Made by a program: the position numbers and the translations under genes. A model generated the notes under the pieces. It searched no databases, was not told where the DNA came from, and saw only the letters and a program-made list of their open reading frames with translations. A stretch of 64,000 bases of DNA. Source: Thecaphora thlaspeos (taxonomy: Eukaryota; Basidiomycota; Ustilaginomycetes; Urocystidales; Glomosporiaceae). Position 1 is the stretch's first letter, and every line of letters begins with the position of its first letter. The stretch is taken from NCBI GenBank assembly GCA_900291925.1, contig UWYS01000019.1:496001-560000 (forward strand). The letters are read 5' to 3'. Shown here piece after piece: positions 35,182-46,173 of the stretch.

Positions 35182-35414
35182 GTAAGCTTTCTGCTGCTGG
35201 ATGTGATGCCGCGATCGACCTCGTTGCGACCTGGCACCGAGAAACAGCGTGATGCTGATCCATCACCTCCGATCCCACCATCGCGTCCTTTGTTTGCCAC
35301 TTATAGCCCAACATCGCGCTCCCATCGCGGTCACCCCTGCTCGCCGCGAGACGGTCTTCGAAGGAGGCCTCGCCGTCTTCGCCGGCACGCGTCAGCTCCT
35401 ACAACCACGAGCAG
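35182..35414 (+). other. Possible leader intron of the germinal-centre kinase
   Basis: GTAAGC at 35182 directly follows an ATG (35179-35181), and an acceptor gagcag ends at 35414. Splicing would join that ATG in frame, through 27 nt, to the annotated ATG at 35442 and add ten residues. Phase agreement alone could be chance. Confidence 0.3.
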
Positions 35415-35441
35415 CCGCTCGCCGGCCCCAGCAAAGCGTTC

Positions 35442-37691
35442 ATGTCGTCCTCCGCCGTGTCTCCTGCGCGCTCGGTGGCGTCCGGAGTCCAGCTATCGGA
35501 GCAATACGCGCTGCTCGACAAGCTCGGGACGGGGAGCTTCGGCACCGTCTACAAGGGCATGCACAAGGAGACAAAGCAGATTGTCGCGATCAAGCAGATT
35601 GACCTCGAGGATTCGGACGACGACATTAGCGAGATTCAGCAAGAGATCGCGCACCTGGCGCAGTGCGACAGCGAGTGGGTGACGCGCTATTATGGCAGTT
35701 TTGTCAAGGGCTACAAGCTGTGGATCATCATGGAATACCTGGCGGGCGGGTCATGTCTTGATCTGCTCAAGGCTGGCCCGTTTGCTGAGACGCACATCGC
35801 CGTCGTCTGCCGCGAGCTGCTGCTCGGCCTCGAGTACCTTCACAACGAGGGCAAGATCCACCGTGACATCAAGGCGGCCAACGTGCTACTCTCGGCCAGC
35901 GGCAAGGTCAAGCTCGCCGACTTCGGCGTCGCGGCCCAGCTCTCGAACAACAAGTCGCGCCGCAACACGTTTGTTGGGACGCCGTTCTGGATGGCGCCCG
36001 AGGTCATCCGCCAGGCGGGCTACGACTACAAGGCCGACATCTGGTCGCTCGGCATCACGGCCATCGAGATGGCCAAAGGCGAGCCGCCCCTGGCCGAGTA
36101 CCACCCGATGCGCGTCCTCTTCCTCATCCCAAAGGCAAAGAGCCCGACGCTCGAGGGCAACTTTTCTGCCGCGTTTAAGGACTTCGTCGATCTATGCCTG
36201 ATCAAGGACCCGAAGCATCGCCCCACCACCAAGGAGCTACTACAGCACCGCTTCATAAAGTACGCCAAGAAGACGTCGATGTTGACCGAGCTCATCGAGC
36301 GCCACCAGGAGTACAAGGCGCGCAGAGCCACGCGCGGTGGCGCCATCGTCCGCGACCAGATGCACGCGGCCGAGACGTCGGAATCGACGATGGGCGGGAC
36401 GATGATGAGCGAGTGGCAGTTCGATACGATGCGGTCGAGAATGTCGACCTATGACGACGCCGAGGATGACGACGAAGCAGTCGATGTTTGGCGCCAGCAG
36501 GGGCGAGGTCCGCCCGACGACGGAGAGGATCGCGCGGGCTACGCCACCGTCCGCGGTGCTCGGCCGGGCGAGGACCTGATGTACGCAATGGAGTCGACGT
36601 TAAAGGGACTGAGATCCGCGCCGACGGGTCTCAATGGCCGGCGATCGTCAGCGCAAGACAGCAATGACGGCGTCTCGGACATCTCGACCGCAGCAGACGA
36701 CAGTGGCGACAACCTCAGCGGCGCTTCAAGCACGCCGGCCACGTCGATGGCGTCTGGGCCGAGCACGCCGGCTGAACGCCTTCCCTTCAAGGGCGCCAAT
36801 GCCAACGGGCGAGGCTCGATCCACGTCGACGCCCTACGCCAGTCGTTTCGAGCGATGCAGCCGGGCGGCTTCGACGGCGACAGCTACCTGGCCATCTCAT
36901 CGGGACAGCACGCTGATCCAAGCGTCAGCATTGAGACGGCCGCCGCGACGATGGCGTCGTCGGTCAGCAGCTGCAGCACCGCCGGCAAGATCACGCCCTC
37001 CAGCAGCAATCGCAACCTCCGCAACGCCAGCAACGCCGCCTCGACGCCGCGCTCAAGGCGGAGCAGCTGGAACGAGCGGCGCGACATCAACGGGACCATC
37101 CTCAAGGAGGGCGACGTAGCCACCGGCCTCGACACGCTGCGTCCAGTCCGACGGCTCGACGCCAACGCCTCGGCCAAGCTCAGCAACGAATTCATCGGAA
37201 GCTGGCGCCACGGCACGCCGCCCGCGGCCCTGGCCGACAGCGGGCCGGACTCGCCGAGGCGCAGCCGGCACGGATCGGGGCCCGGCTCCGGCTCCGACTC
37301 CATACCAGAGGACTCGGCCGGCGCCTCGCTGGTGCAGAACGTCATCCTGCCGGTGCTCGAGCGGGCCCGCCACGACGACATGGACGCGCGCGAGATCGAG
37401 GCGCTGGCCATGATCTCAAAGGGCTTCGAGGATTTGAGCCTCCTCAATTCGAAACTGGCCTACTCGACCATCGTCGACCTGCTGCTCAGCATGAACAACG
37501 ACCAGAGCGCGCGCGAGAATCTCTCGTGCACCTTCCGGCAGCGCCTCTCGGGTCCCGCGAAAGCCTCGTCGCCGCTCGCTAAGGCGCAGCAGCAACAGCA
37601 GCAGGCTGAGGAAGAGGCGCAGCGGTCGCCGATTGCAGACCTTCTCTACGGACGGTGGATGGAAGGCCTTCGCTCGCGCTGGTACGGCTAG
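35442..37691 (+). CDS. Germinal-centre (Ste20-like) kinase, Don3/Sps1/Kic1 group
   Basis: Single exon, 749 aa. The kinase domain at about residues 22-280 is complete: GTGSFGTV loop, VAIKQI lysine, [11 protein letters not shown] catalytic loop, DFGVAAQL, and the GCK signature [12 protein letters not shown]. The middle is Ser-rich and disordered. A conserved helical block at about 630-700 ([16 protein letters not shown]...[12 protein letters not shown]) is followed by a glutamine run and a final [17 protein letters not shown]. The kinase domain groups with MST3/MST4-like GCKIII kinases. In Ustilago the relative Don3 drives septation and cell separation with Cdc42; Kic1 and Nak1 act in the cell-polarity (RAM/MOR) pathway. 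Which one this is cannot be decided here. ATG at 35442 is chosen; see the possible leader intron. Confidence 0.85.
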   Translation: MSSSAVSPARSVASGVQLSEQYALLDKLGTGSFGTVYKGMHKETKQIVAIKQIDLEDSDDDISEIQQEIAHLAQCDSEWVTRYYGSFVKGYKLWIIMEYLAGGSCLDLLKAGPFAETHIAVVCRELLLGLEYLHNEGKIHRDIKAANVLLSASGKVKLADFGVAAQLSNNKSRRNTFVGTPFWMAPEVIRQAGYDYKADIWSLGITAIEMAKGEPPLAEYHPMRVLFLIPKAKSPTLEGNFSAAFKDFVDLCLIKDPKHRPTTKELLQHRFIKYAKKTSMLTELIERHQEYKARRATRGGAIVRDQMHAAETSESTMGGTMMSEWQFDTMRSRMSTYDDAEDDDEAVDVWRQQGRGPPDDGEDRAGYATVRGARPGEDLMYAMESTLKGLRSAPTGLNGRRSSAQDSNDGVSDISTAADDSGDNLSGASSTPATSMASGPSTPAERLPFKGANANGRGSIHVDALRQSFRAMQPGGFDGDSYLAISSGQHADPSVSIETAAATMASSVSSCSTAGKITPSSSNRNLRNASNAASTPRSRRSSWNERRDINGTILKEGDVATGLDTLRPVRRLDANASAKLSNEFIGSWRHGTPPAALADSGPDSPRRSRHGSGPGSGSDSIPEDSAGASLVQNVILPVLERARHDDMDAREIEALAMISKGFEDLSLLNSKLAYSTIVDLLLSMNNDQSARENLSCTFRQRLSGPAKASSPLAKAQQQQQQAEEEAQRSPIADLLYGRWMEGLRSRWYG

Positions 37692-38609
37692 ACGGGGCGA
37701 TGGGCCGAATGGACGAGGGCGGATGGACGTCCGCCCCCCTATCGCGACCCTGGCCAGCATCTCCGCCACGCCCTAGCGCTTTTGCTATGGTCCACGCAAG
37801 CGCACTCTCTCCCGGCCGTGACGAACAATGAATCCTTTAACCTCCCCTCTCCCTCTTACATGTCCGCCTCTCCGGCCCGTCTTCACTTTGGACAATCTTC
37901 CTTCTACCCCTTGTTGGCCATCCCCTCTTCGTGCATCATTCGTTTACCCCCTTCCCACCTTGTAAGGCCCCATCCTCTCTCGCGCCTGGGCTCATTTGTA
38001 CTTGTTTCGTTTCTCGCACCCCGCTTGCCAGGAGTCTGCTTCCCGTTCTGTCAGGTCTTGTCTTTGTCCTTTTGGTCGACGCGCCCATACGGCGTGCACT
38101 TTGCTACATCTTCCTTGTTTTCCTGGGACGATCCTATTTCTTCTCTGCGTCCGCCCCGTTCTAGAGTTGTGCACTCGATTACTGTACCCTCTTTGACGTC
38201 GTGCAACACGACAACGACGACGTTGAACGATCCAGAATGACCAGCCCCCTTTCCCTCTCCTCTCCTCTCCTCTGCCTTGACGAACTCTTGAAGATGAAAT
38301 GAAATGCAATCAAACGACGTTGAACTGAGACGCCAGGCTGAAAATTGACATACGCTAGAACTCGTCGTGACGCAGGAACGAGGGTTGGAAAGTGCATTCC
38401 AATCGAGCCGATTGATGGGGATGGCGTGTACATTCGACAAGGTCGCTGTGATTCTTGAGGTCGGAGATGGGACGATAAAGAAGGACGCTTGTGTGGTGTT
38501 TTTGGATGAGGTAGCGGAGCAAGGAGATGAAGGCGAACAGGACCGACGTGACAAAGAGGAGAAGGAATAGGACCAAGGAAAGAAAGAAAGGGAGGGGAGG
38601 GGACAAGGC
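37692..38609. other. Convergent 3' region, GCK and CaMK genes
   Basis: About 920 bp of pyrimidine-rich DNA between two converging genes. I see no gene; small frames here do not resemble proteins. Confidence 0.6.
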
Positions 38610-39648
38610 CTAATTGGCGAGTACCTTGTCGAGGTTATCGGATTCTGACTCTGCCTCGCAGATGGATTGACGCAGTTTTTCGACTTCTTCCTTGTTTGTC
38701 GTGCTGCGAGGGGGGCGGGAAGGAAGAGTGAGGAAGGAGGAGAAGAACGATGGTTAGATGTGGAATGGAAAGGCAGGGGATCAAAAGAGGAAGGCAGGGC
38801 GATACTTGCCCCTCGTTGGTCTTGAGTCGGTTGATGAGTCTGTTGGAGGGAGAAGGGAGGAGCGATTGAATGCGCAGGGTACAAGGGGGAGGGGAGATGA
38901 GCGTGTCAGTGTCAGGGCCTCTTTGCGCTGCCGCGGTTGCAGTTGCCGGGCTGACGAGAGGGGGCGCACTGACCGAATGCCGTTGACGGCCTTCTTAAAA
39001 GTGCGCTTTGCGTTGAAGGCGCTCTTGATGTCGGGCAGGAGATCCTTCTGCTGACCCTGATCGGCACCCTCGACCGTCTGGCCACCGCTCTGGAGCCAGG
39101 GATGTTGGAGGGCGCCGCGGGCCGTCAGCCTGGCCGCTGGATCGACGGTGAGGAGGCCGTTGATAAAGTCCTTTGCCTGGTCCGATACGCCCTCCCAGTA
39201 GATGGCGGGTTCGAACTTGTAGTCGGCATTGATGATGGCTTGCATCTCCTGCATGGTGGTGTCGCGATCAAAGGGCGTGTAGCCGCAGAGGAGGAAGTAG
39301 GTGATGACGCCGATGGCCCACATGTCGACGGGCTTGCCGTGGCCCGTCTTTTTGAAGATCTCGGGGGCCATGTAGCCAGGGGTGCCGCAGGTGGTGCTGA
39401 GGACGGTGATCTTTTCGTCGTCGACCACCCGGGAGAGGCCAAAGTCGGCGATGAGCAGGTCCGACTGCTCGGTCTTGTCGCGGAAGAGGAGGTTTTCCGG
39501 CTTGAGGTCGCGGTGGACGATGGCCTGGTCGTGGAGGTAGGCGACGGCTTCTGTGATGGTCTTTACGATGTGTGCGGCGTCCCTGTGGGGGAGGGCAGAT
39601 GGGGGGTGTGAGGGAGAATGGGCGTCAAGGGAGGGTCATCGACACACA

Positions 39649-39692
<44 letters not shown>

Positions 39693-40041
39693 AGGAAGCG
39701 CGGACGACGACTGACTGCTCGTAGTAGCTTCCCCGCTCGCATATCCGGTCAAAGAGCTCTCCGCCGACGCATAGGTCGGTGACGAGGTAGAGGTTGTTCA
39801 TGGTCTCAAAGTAGTCTACGAGGGTGACGATGCTGCGGTGACCCTGGGAGACCTTTTTGAGAGCGGCGACTTCGTTCCTGACCATGTGTTCGCGACCCTC
39901 CATGAGCTTCTTGGAGATGACCTTGCAGGCGTAGTACTGTCCCGTCTTGATGTGGACGGCCTCCTTTACGACGGCGTAGGTGCCTTGGCCCAAGGTGCGG
40001 CCGGTCTTGTAGGCGCACGGTACGGTCTGAGGCGCCGACAT
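38610..40041 (-). CDS. Calcium/calmodulin-dependent protein kinase type I
   Basis: Four exons: 40041-39716, 39582-38974, 38839-38810 and 38703-38610. Introns are 39715-39583 (GTCAGT), 38973-38840 (GTCAGT) and 38809-38704, a GC-AG intron (GCAAGT...CAG). All phases agree and give 352 aa, the normal CaMKI length. The kinase core is intact: GQGTYAVV, YACKVI, VHRDLKPENLL, IADFGLSRV, GTPGYMAPEIF with the activation-loop threonine (STTCGTPGY). The C-terminal autoinhibitory and calmodulin-binding helix is seen in KSAFNAKRTFKKAVNGI plus the 10-codon exon 3, ending with an acidic tail (KEEVEKLRQSICEAESES). The ATG at 40041 (MSAPQTVPCAYKTGRT) is preferred over an upstream in-frame one. It transduces cytosolic calcium signals. 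Confidence 0.88.
39642..39692. repeat. Compound (CA)n-(GA)n microsatellite inside CaMK intron 1
   Basis: About 12 CA units run into about 13 GA units on the plus strand. On the transcribed minus strand this is a CT/GT tract between donor 39715 and acceptor 39583. Confidence 0.85.
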
Positions 40042-40800
40042 GGTGTGTGGGTGTGCGGCGGGAGGGGGAGGGGTAGGGTGGAAGCGAGGAGGGGCTGTGG
40101 GTGGGGAGGTAGTGTTCTGTAGGGGGATGATGGAGTGGTGGGCGAGGAAGGTGGGGGCGCTGCGGTGTGGAGCAGCCAAAGCGCACCGACCAGCGGCAGC
40201 GCGCCCAGTCCCGAGCTCAGCGCCGTGACACTCACGACTCTTTACGACTTAACTACTCTGCTATGCGAGCGCCAGGCGGGCGCCCCTCTGCCATCCCACG
40301 CTCGCACGCTCACCCTGCCAGCACAAGGGCGGGCGGATGGCCCGACAATTGTGAATCGAGCGACGGCGGCTGAGCCTCTCGCCACGCCAGCCACGCCGCC
40401 CTGCAGCGATACGGCGTGGCTGTACTGGCCGCTGGCACAGGCTGGCGCTCCTCACTTTTACTCGCACGGTAGCCAGCGCGGCCCTCTCTCGCTCACACGC
40501 AGGCTGCACACGCCAGAACAACGGCCTGCCCCTGGCCCTGGCCCTGGCCCTGGCCCTGCCCCTGCCCCTGCCCCTGCCCCTGCTCCTGACCCACCGCCAC
40601 TCGGCAGCTTCTTCCTTCAACACAACCAACCAACCAACCAGCAACCCCGCACACGCGCCCAACCTACATACATAGCACCTACACTTACCACTACTCTCTA
40701 CCTCTTACCTGTACCTTGCCGCCGCACAACCCGTCGATACGCCACTCTCTGTCCTCCCGCTGCTCCTCCCCTTGACCCTTCCTCCCGCGCCCCACAAGCC
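40042..40800. other. Divergent promoter region of CaMK (-) and DOT1 (+)
   Basis: 759 bp shared between two divergently transcribed genes. It holds a CCTGGC/CCTGCC minisatellite at 40524-40590. The long plus-strand open frame through this region begins at GTG and is not thought to be translated. Confidence 0.6.
40524..40590. repeat. Hexamer minisatellite (CCTGGC then CCTGCC)
   Basis: About ten hexamer units. The first four end GGC and the rest GCC, so an older array has undergone a unit switch. It lies about 210 bp upstream of the DOT1 ATG. Confidence 0.8.
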
Positions 40801-43473
40801 ATGCTCAACTTCTTCGGCCCAAGCGCAAAGCAACCTCACCCTACCACCACCACCACCACTGCCTCTTCTCTCGCCACCAACCCCACCTCTCGGCACCACA
40901 CACCAACACAACGCAGCAACCGCCCTTGCCCATCCGATGCCCCACCCTCCCCCGCAGCATCATCATCCACTCCGCCTCCTCGCAAGAAGCCAAAGATACA
41001 ACCCTCATCAACCCGCGTTGTCGTCACAACCACACGCAAGCTGATCCGTTCCCCCGCCCCCCATCCCTCTCGCACAGCAGCATCGTCCAGCGCCCACCGC
41101 TCCTTGAACGCCCTTCCCCAACAAAAGCGAGACCAGATCATCCAGGACCGCCCCGCCGCTCACCTCGAAAAGCGCATAGCCATCCACTCTCACTCTCCTA
41201 GGCCACCTAAGCCATCCTCCGCCTCCACCAAGCGCGCCTCGTCTTCCGCCGCCACCCGCCATCCCTCAAAGCGCGTCAGCACAGCCGGCAGCCACCCATC
41301 TGATAGACCTTTGGCAAAGCCCAGATCGACAAAGAACAAGCGCCCTGTACTCGGCAGCTCAGCCGAAGACGACGACGACGACAGCGACGCTTTCCGTGGC
41401 GCTACAGGCGCAACAAAGAGCGCGCGCGCAAGCCGCGCTCCCTCCACGCCCTCCAAGCGGCGTAGCGTCGATTCATTCGCCCCGCACACCAGCGACAGCT
41501 ACCGGGTCCTCGGCCGCGAAGGCGTCCTCCCCTCCTACTCTGTCCCCCGAGACATCCTCCACCCCGACTACAACTCTCCGCCAGAGGCGATCAACGATGA
41601 TGGCGATGACGACCTTGACGACGATGATGCCACGCCGCCGCCGTCGCGGATACAGAGCTGTGACGTCGTGGCTGATTCGGTCAAAGGCTTCGGGCCCTTC
41701 TTCAACGGTCTGGGTGATGACCCACGCGCAGTGCTCGAGTACCCGGCTTCAGGCCAGTCGGAAGAGTACCTCCTCCTCGTCCCACGCGACAGGGACGAAT
41801 ACGACCCGCTGCTCGAGCTTCTCACGGCCGTCAAGACGATCGTCACCAACTACCTCACGCCCGACCAGCAGAAGCTGTTTGGCTCGCTCGACAGTCTCGA
41901 GATCTCGAGCAATGCCGGCATGATCCTGCCGGGAAGCGGCGGACCGAGCACCTCGAACGGATCGGCCGCCATGGCTGCGACGCGGGCCAGGCTCGAGGAG
42001 GCCGACGGCGGGACCATGCGCGCCCGCTCCGCCGACCTGCTTGACGGCGAAGCGAGCAGGTCCCGACGCAGCGACGAGTTCGGCCTGCAGCTGCCAGGCG
42101 GCGAGGCGACATTACCTCGAACGCCGCGTAACGACAGCGCGGGACCGGACCCGGCTCGAAGGCTGGAGAACGGCCACGCGCACACCGCGCCGGTCTCGCC
42201 CACGACGGCGTCATCGCCGCATCGCGCTGTTCACCACCACCGGACCGAGCTGACGCTGTCGCCCGTCAAGGCGGCGATGCTGGGCCACGCTGCCTCCTTG
42301 CGCGAGACGTCGTCGGCCGACTCGCCCCCCGTTGGTCATGCCTCGCCGCCGAGCTCGCAGGGATCCAGCGGGACCGTCGCCACGATGACGACGACGACGG
42401 CGACGACGCACGATGCGGACCCCATCCTGCGCTCGTTCACCAAGGCTCGAAATCGACGCGACGGGCCGCTCTTTCTGCGCACGCTCGCGCGTTTCAACGC
42501 CGAGCTGGAGCATCTGCGCACGTCTGGCGCTCTGGAGCGCAACATTGTCGCAATGGGAGGCAGTACGGGCGTACCGGAGGGGGTGTGGCGGCTTATCCAA
42601 GACCAGGTGTACGCGCGCACCGTCGGACCGCGCGTCGAAGAGCTGGGAAGGTACCAGGCCTTTTCCGACAACGTCTACGGCGAGCTGCTACCACGCTTCA
42701 TGTCGGAGATCGCCCAGCTGACGGGGTTGGGACCGGGCAAAGTTTTCGTGGATCTGGGAAGCGGCGTGGGCAATCTGCTCGTACAGACCAGCCTGCAGAC
42801 GGGCGCAGAGGCGTACGGATGCGAAATGATGGCTATCCCCGCTGGCTTGGCCGAGAGGCAGATTGAAGAGGCTAAAAAAAGGTGGAGGGCTTGGGGCCTG
42901 AAAGGCGGCGATAAGGTCGAGGCGTGGAAGGGAGATTTCGGAGAACACGAAGGTGTGAGAGACGTTTTGAGAAGAGCGGACGTCGTACTGGTCAACAAGT
43001 TGAGTGTCGAAAGAGGTCATTGACGTTGGGGTTAGCTTGACCTTGCCTTGTGTGTCAAAACAATACTGATACCGACAACTTTCCTTCCCTCCTCATCCTT
43101 CGCCACTCACTTGCTCACTCATTTCGACAGCTACGCCTTCCTGCCACGAACCAACGAAAAACTCTCCCTCCTCTTCCTGGACCTACCAGACGGAGCGTAT
43201 ATTATTTCATTGAAACCCTTTGTTCCATTCGACTTTAGGTTGACGGAACGAACACTCTCCTCCCCGCTTGCTATACTTCGAGTGGTAGAGAGGAACTATA
43301 CGAGTGGATGCGTAAGTTGGGCAGACGGTGGGGGGAAGTTTTACGTTCATATTGTGGATAGGAGTCTGGTTAGGACGTTTTTGGACGGGAGAGAGGAGGA
43401 TGTACCGACGAGTGGGAGGGGTAGGGGTAGGGGAAGGAGGTGGAAGAGAATTGAGAATGATGACGAGGAATAG
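40801..43473 (+). CDS. DOT1: DOT1 histone H3 lysine-79 methyltransferase
   Basis: Exon 1 40801-42998, intron 42999-43130 (GTTGAG...CAG), exon 2 43131-43473, 846 aa. The intron splits the diagnostic active-site motif: joining gives VVLVNN to YAFLP, the NNYAF signature of Dot1. The SAM-binding loop FVDLGSGVGNL is at about residue 648. The DOT1 fold runs from about 537 to 815, with the typical YGELLPRF and the C-terminal LDLPDGAYIISLKPFVP. The N-terminal 500 residues are basic, Ser/Pro/Thr-rich and disordered, likely for nucleosome binding. The family methylates H3K79 in the nucleosome core, affecting silencing and the DNA damage response. The ATG at 40801 (MLNFFGPSAKQ) is the first in frame after the divergent promoter. 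The donor GTTGAG is atypical but fixed by the motif. Confidence 0.92.
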
Positions 43474-43665
43474 GGTGTTGTGCTGCGGAACGGGCGTGAG
43501 GGAGGGGAGGGATGAGGTACAAGATTTGGCTTGGCATGCAGTACGATAATTGAGAAAAGGACGTGGACATGGACGCTGAACGTCACCAAGCGTATACCCT
43601 TCTCTCCTTACTTTTTTTTGGACATTTCCTTGCAACTCGACCAAGGGGGAGGGGGCAAGGGGAAA

Positions 43666-45658
43666 TCACCACATGAACCTCATCACCCTCTCTTCACCTC
43701 TACTACTATCTACACCTTCTTTCGGCCATGAAAATGGACGATGTAGAAATACCCAAATCGTCACTGCGTTGATGCAGAGTGAAAAGATGAATTCTGTCGT
43801 CAGAAAGAGACGGTCTGTTGATCTTGAGGATGCATCAATGTCCAAGGAGGAGGGGGAGGGGGAGGGGGAAGAAGGCAAGGAGATGCGAAGACGAAGAAGG
43901 ATATAGGGAACGAGAAAGTACCTCATTTCAATCAGAGGAGAGGGGATGAGTGTGACACTGATACAGAGTATCAGGCCGAGGAGATGGAGAAACGTCGTTG
44001 TACTCGCTAACCTCGTGCGTGCCGTGGTGAGATATCGTTTCGGTGTGGTTAGCTTGAGATTCGTCGTAAGACTTGAAAGGGAAAAAGATTGTGAAAGGTG
44101 CAAAGGGGAGGGAAAGGGACGTACCGATGGAATCCCACCACATCCTCCCACAGATGACGTAGAGAGGAACAAAGAAATATCGTACCAGCTCGTTCCTCCT
44201 CCACACGTTCTTCCACACGTAGAAGGTATAATGTCGGTTATCGGAAAGTAGAAAAGGATGGGAGATCGTATAGTTCGCTACGACCCACAACGTGATCGCC
44301 ACGAGACCGAGGGTGGTTAGGATGGAAGAAAGGCTTCCGAAGAGGTTGGTTGTCGTTCGATGGAATAACGTCTTGAGACAGCTACCGAGCGTCGGACGCG
44401 AACCGCGTTGACAAGAGATAAGAGCTGGCCAGCCAAAGAAGGTGGCGAATAGGAGAAAGTATAGTGGTTGCGTCAAATGTACACCCGCTTGGTGGTTCGT
44501 CTGATCGCCCAGAACAATCGAGCCGTTCCAGTGGATGAAATAGCCAAAAGCCAGAAATATCGGTGCGAAGGGTGCAACGTTCTTCGTCACGAGCTTGATC
44601 AGTCGACCGCCGTTTCGCCCATCCGTGACGATGCCGAAGAGGGAGACGATACCGAGTGGTAGACTCATCCATCCCGCTTCGACCGCCTTCGGATCGTGAA
44701 AACTCGGAAAGGTGCGGGACAGATCCGAGAGTAGGGAAGATGCGATAATGTAGAGGAGCCAGATTATGTTGGTCTGTCGAAAGAGCAGCGAGATGCCGCC
44801 CAGCAGCGACGCAGTGAAACGTCGACGCTTCTGGACGCAAAGCAGCGAGCAGAGGAGGAAAAAGAGACTGCCGATGTCGGTGTAGTAGAGGAAGCCGAAG
44901 AAGTAAAGAGGAGGGAGAAAGGCGATGACGTGCCCTACAAAGAGGCGGTACGGCTCGGAAGCTTGGAGACGGAGTCGGTGATGGATCGCAGGCGAGGAGT
45001 AGATGGACTCGAGCGGGTCGTGGGAAGGCGCCGGAGCTGCGGGTCGGGAGCGTGGTGGTGTTGCGTGATCGGCGGCGGCATCGCGCCTGGCCTGTTCTTG
45101 GAGAGCGCGTACGGTCTCGCGCGGTATGCCGGCTGTTCTGGATCGAGTTTGAATCGAGCGTGGAACGCTGCTGCTAGGTCTGCTGCTGCCGGCTTCTTCG
45201 GAGGAGGAGAGTGTCGTCACTGTTGATCTCGCTCCGTCGACATTGCACTCTGAGTAGGCGGGCGGCAACTCGACGTGTCTCTGATGCTTGGCGCCACCTT
45301 GTCGCTTTGCGTTATGGCTCTGCTCGTGGTGATGCTCCAAGATGGGCGCGACGACATGAGGCATGCACAGCAGCATGAGCAAGCTGGTGCTGCGGAGGAA
45401 GGCGACGTCTGTACAGTCGAAAAGCGGGAGGATGCGACTCAGGACGAGCGAGACGAGGTAGAGACCGGGCGGTGTGGTGAGTTTGGGATCGTAGTGCGTA
45501 TAGTCGCCGCGGCAGATGCGACGGGCCTGTGAAATGTGGAATATTTCGTCGATGTAGGGATGTGGGACGTGTGCGTTTATTCTGTGTGAGACGAGGATAG
45601 AGAGGAGCGCAAAGAGGAAGGTGAGGAGGTGGATAGGGTGGGGACGGGCGAGCGTCAT
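43666..45658 (-). CDS. ALG10: ALG10/DIE2 dolichyl-phosphate-glucose alpha-1,2-glucosyltransferase
   Basis: Exon 1 45658-44125, intron 44124-44007 (GTACGT...TAG), exon 2 44006-43666, 624 aa. The ATG at 45658 begins a hydrophobic N-terminus, followed by the luminal catalytic motif PHPYIDEIFHISQA and KLTTPPGLYLVSL with the acidic pair of GT59 enzymes. Many membrane helices follow. Conserved later motifs are HPFLLSDNRHYTFYVWK and, in exon 2, SPLIEMRYFLVPYILLRL; the protein ends RVMRFMW as usual for the family. It adds the terminal, third glucose to the dolichol-linked oligosaccharide in the ER lumen before transfer to proteins. A 90-residue Ser/Arg-rich insert after PHVVAPILEHHHE is larger than in yeast. 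Confidence 0.92.
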
Positions 45659-46173
45659 TGTGCGCAGGGCCAGGCGGGGCGAGAGGGGCCGGAAAAGCCG
45701 AGGCTTTAATGGAGACTGTGAAGCTGGCTTGTCGGCGACAGTCGAGGGAGGGGACGGGGCGAGATGTGGTTGCGTGTGGGGGCTAGGAGGAGAAGGAGGA
45801 GGAGGAAGAGGAGGAAGAGGAGGAGGAGGAGGAGCGAGAGGGGAGCCAAGGAAGGTGTCGGCACTGCCGGGCTCAGGTGTCGGTGCGAGAGGCTCGTGCG
45901 GGCGTCTCCGAGTTCCGCGTTTGTATCCAGAAATGTGGACAAGGCAGAGCGCTACGCTCAACACACGGCGATGCGATGACCAATATATACATATCTTTAT
46001 GTGACCATTGTCATCCCCTTTCTTCCCAAGCACCCAGCCACCTAACTTAAGCGCCCACACCGTACCCTTACCACCGCCATTCATCGCTTCCAACGTCTGC
46101 CCTCGTCCCTCTCCCCGCTGCCTTGCCTCCACACCTCTCTCTCCCTCTCCTCCCCCCGCCACCTCTACTCGCC
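45659..46173. other. Divergent promoter of ALG10 (-) and mitochondrial carrier (+)
   Basis: 515 bp shared upstream region. It contains a GGA-rich purine tract (45781-45832) but no coding signal. Confidence 0.6.

Larger units (their letters stand above)
29268..35441. other. 6.2-kb interval without an assignable gene
   Basis: No product is recognised. The minus strand between about 30.1 and 33.6 kb has coding-like segments with consensus splice donors, entered separately. The right end (33.7-35.4 kb) is pyrimidine-rich leader of the germinal-centre kinase with CTC and CT microsatellites. The left 300 bp are the promoter of the lyase-family enzyme. Confidence 0.5.

Noticed and set aside
40135..40800. 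N-terminal extension of DOT1 from 40135
   Set aside because: The frame opens at GTG, crosses a minisatellite and the divergent promoter, and has no conserved sequence before the ATG at 40801.
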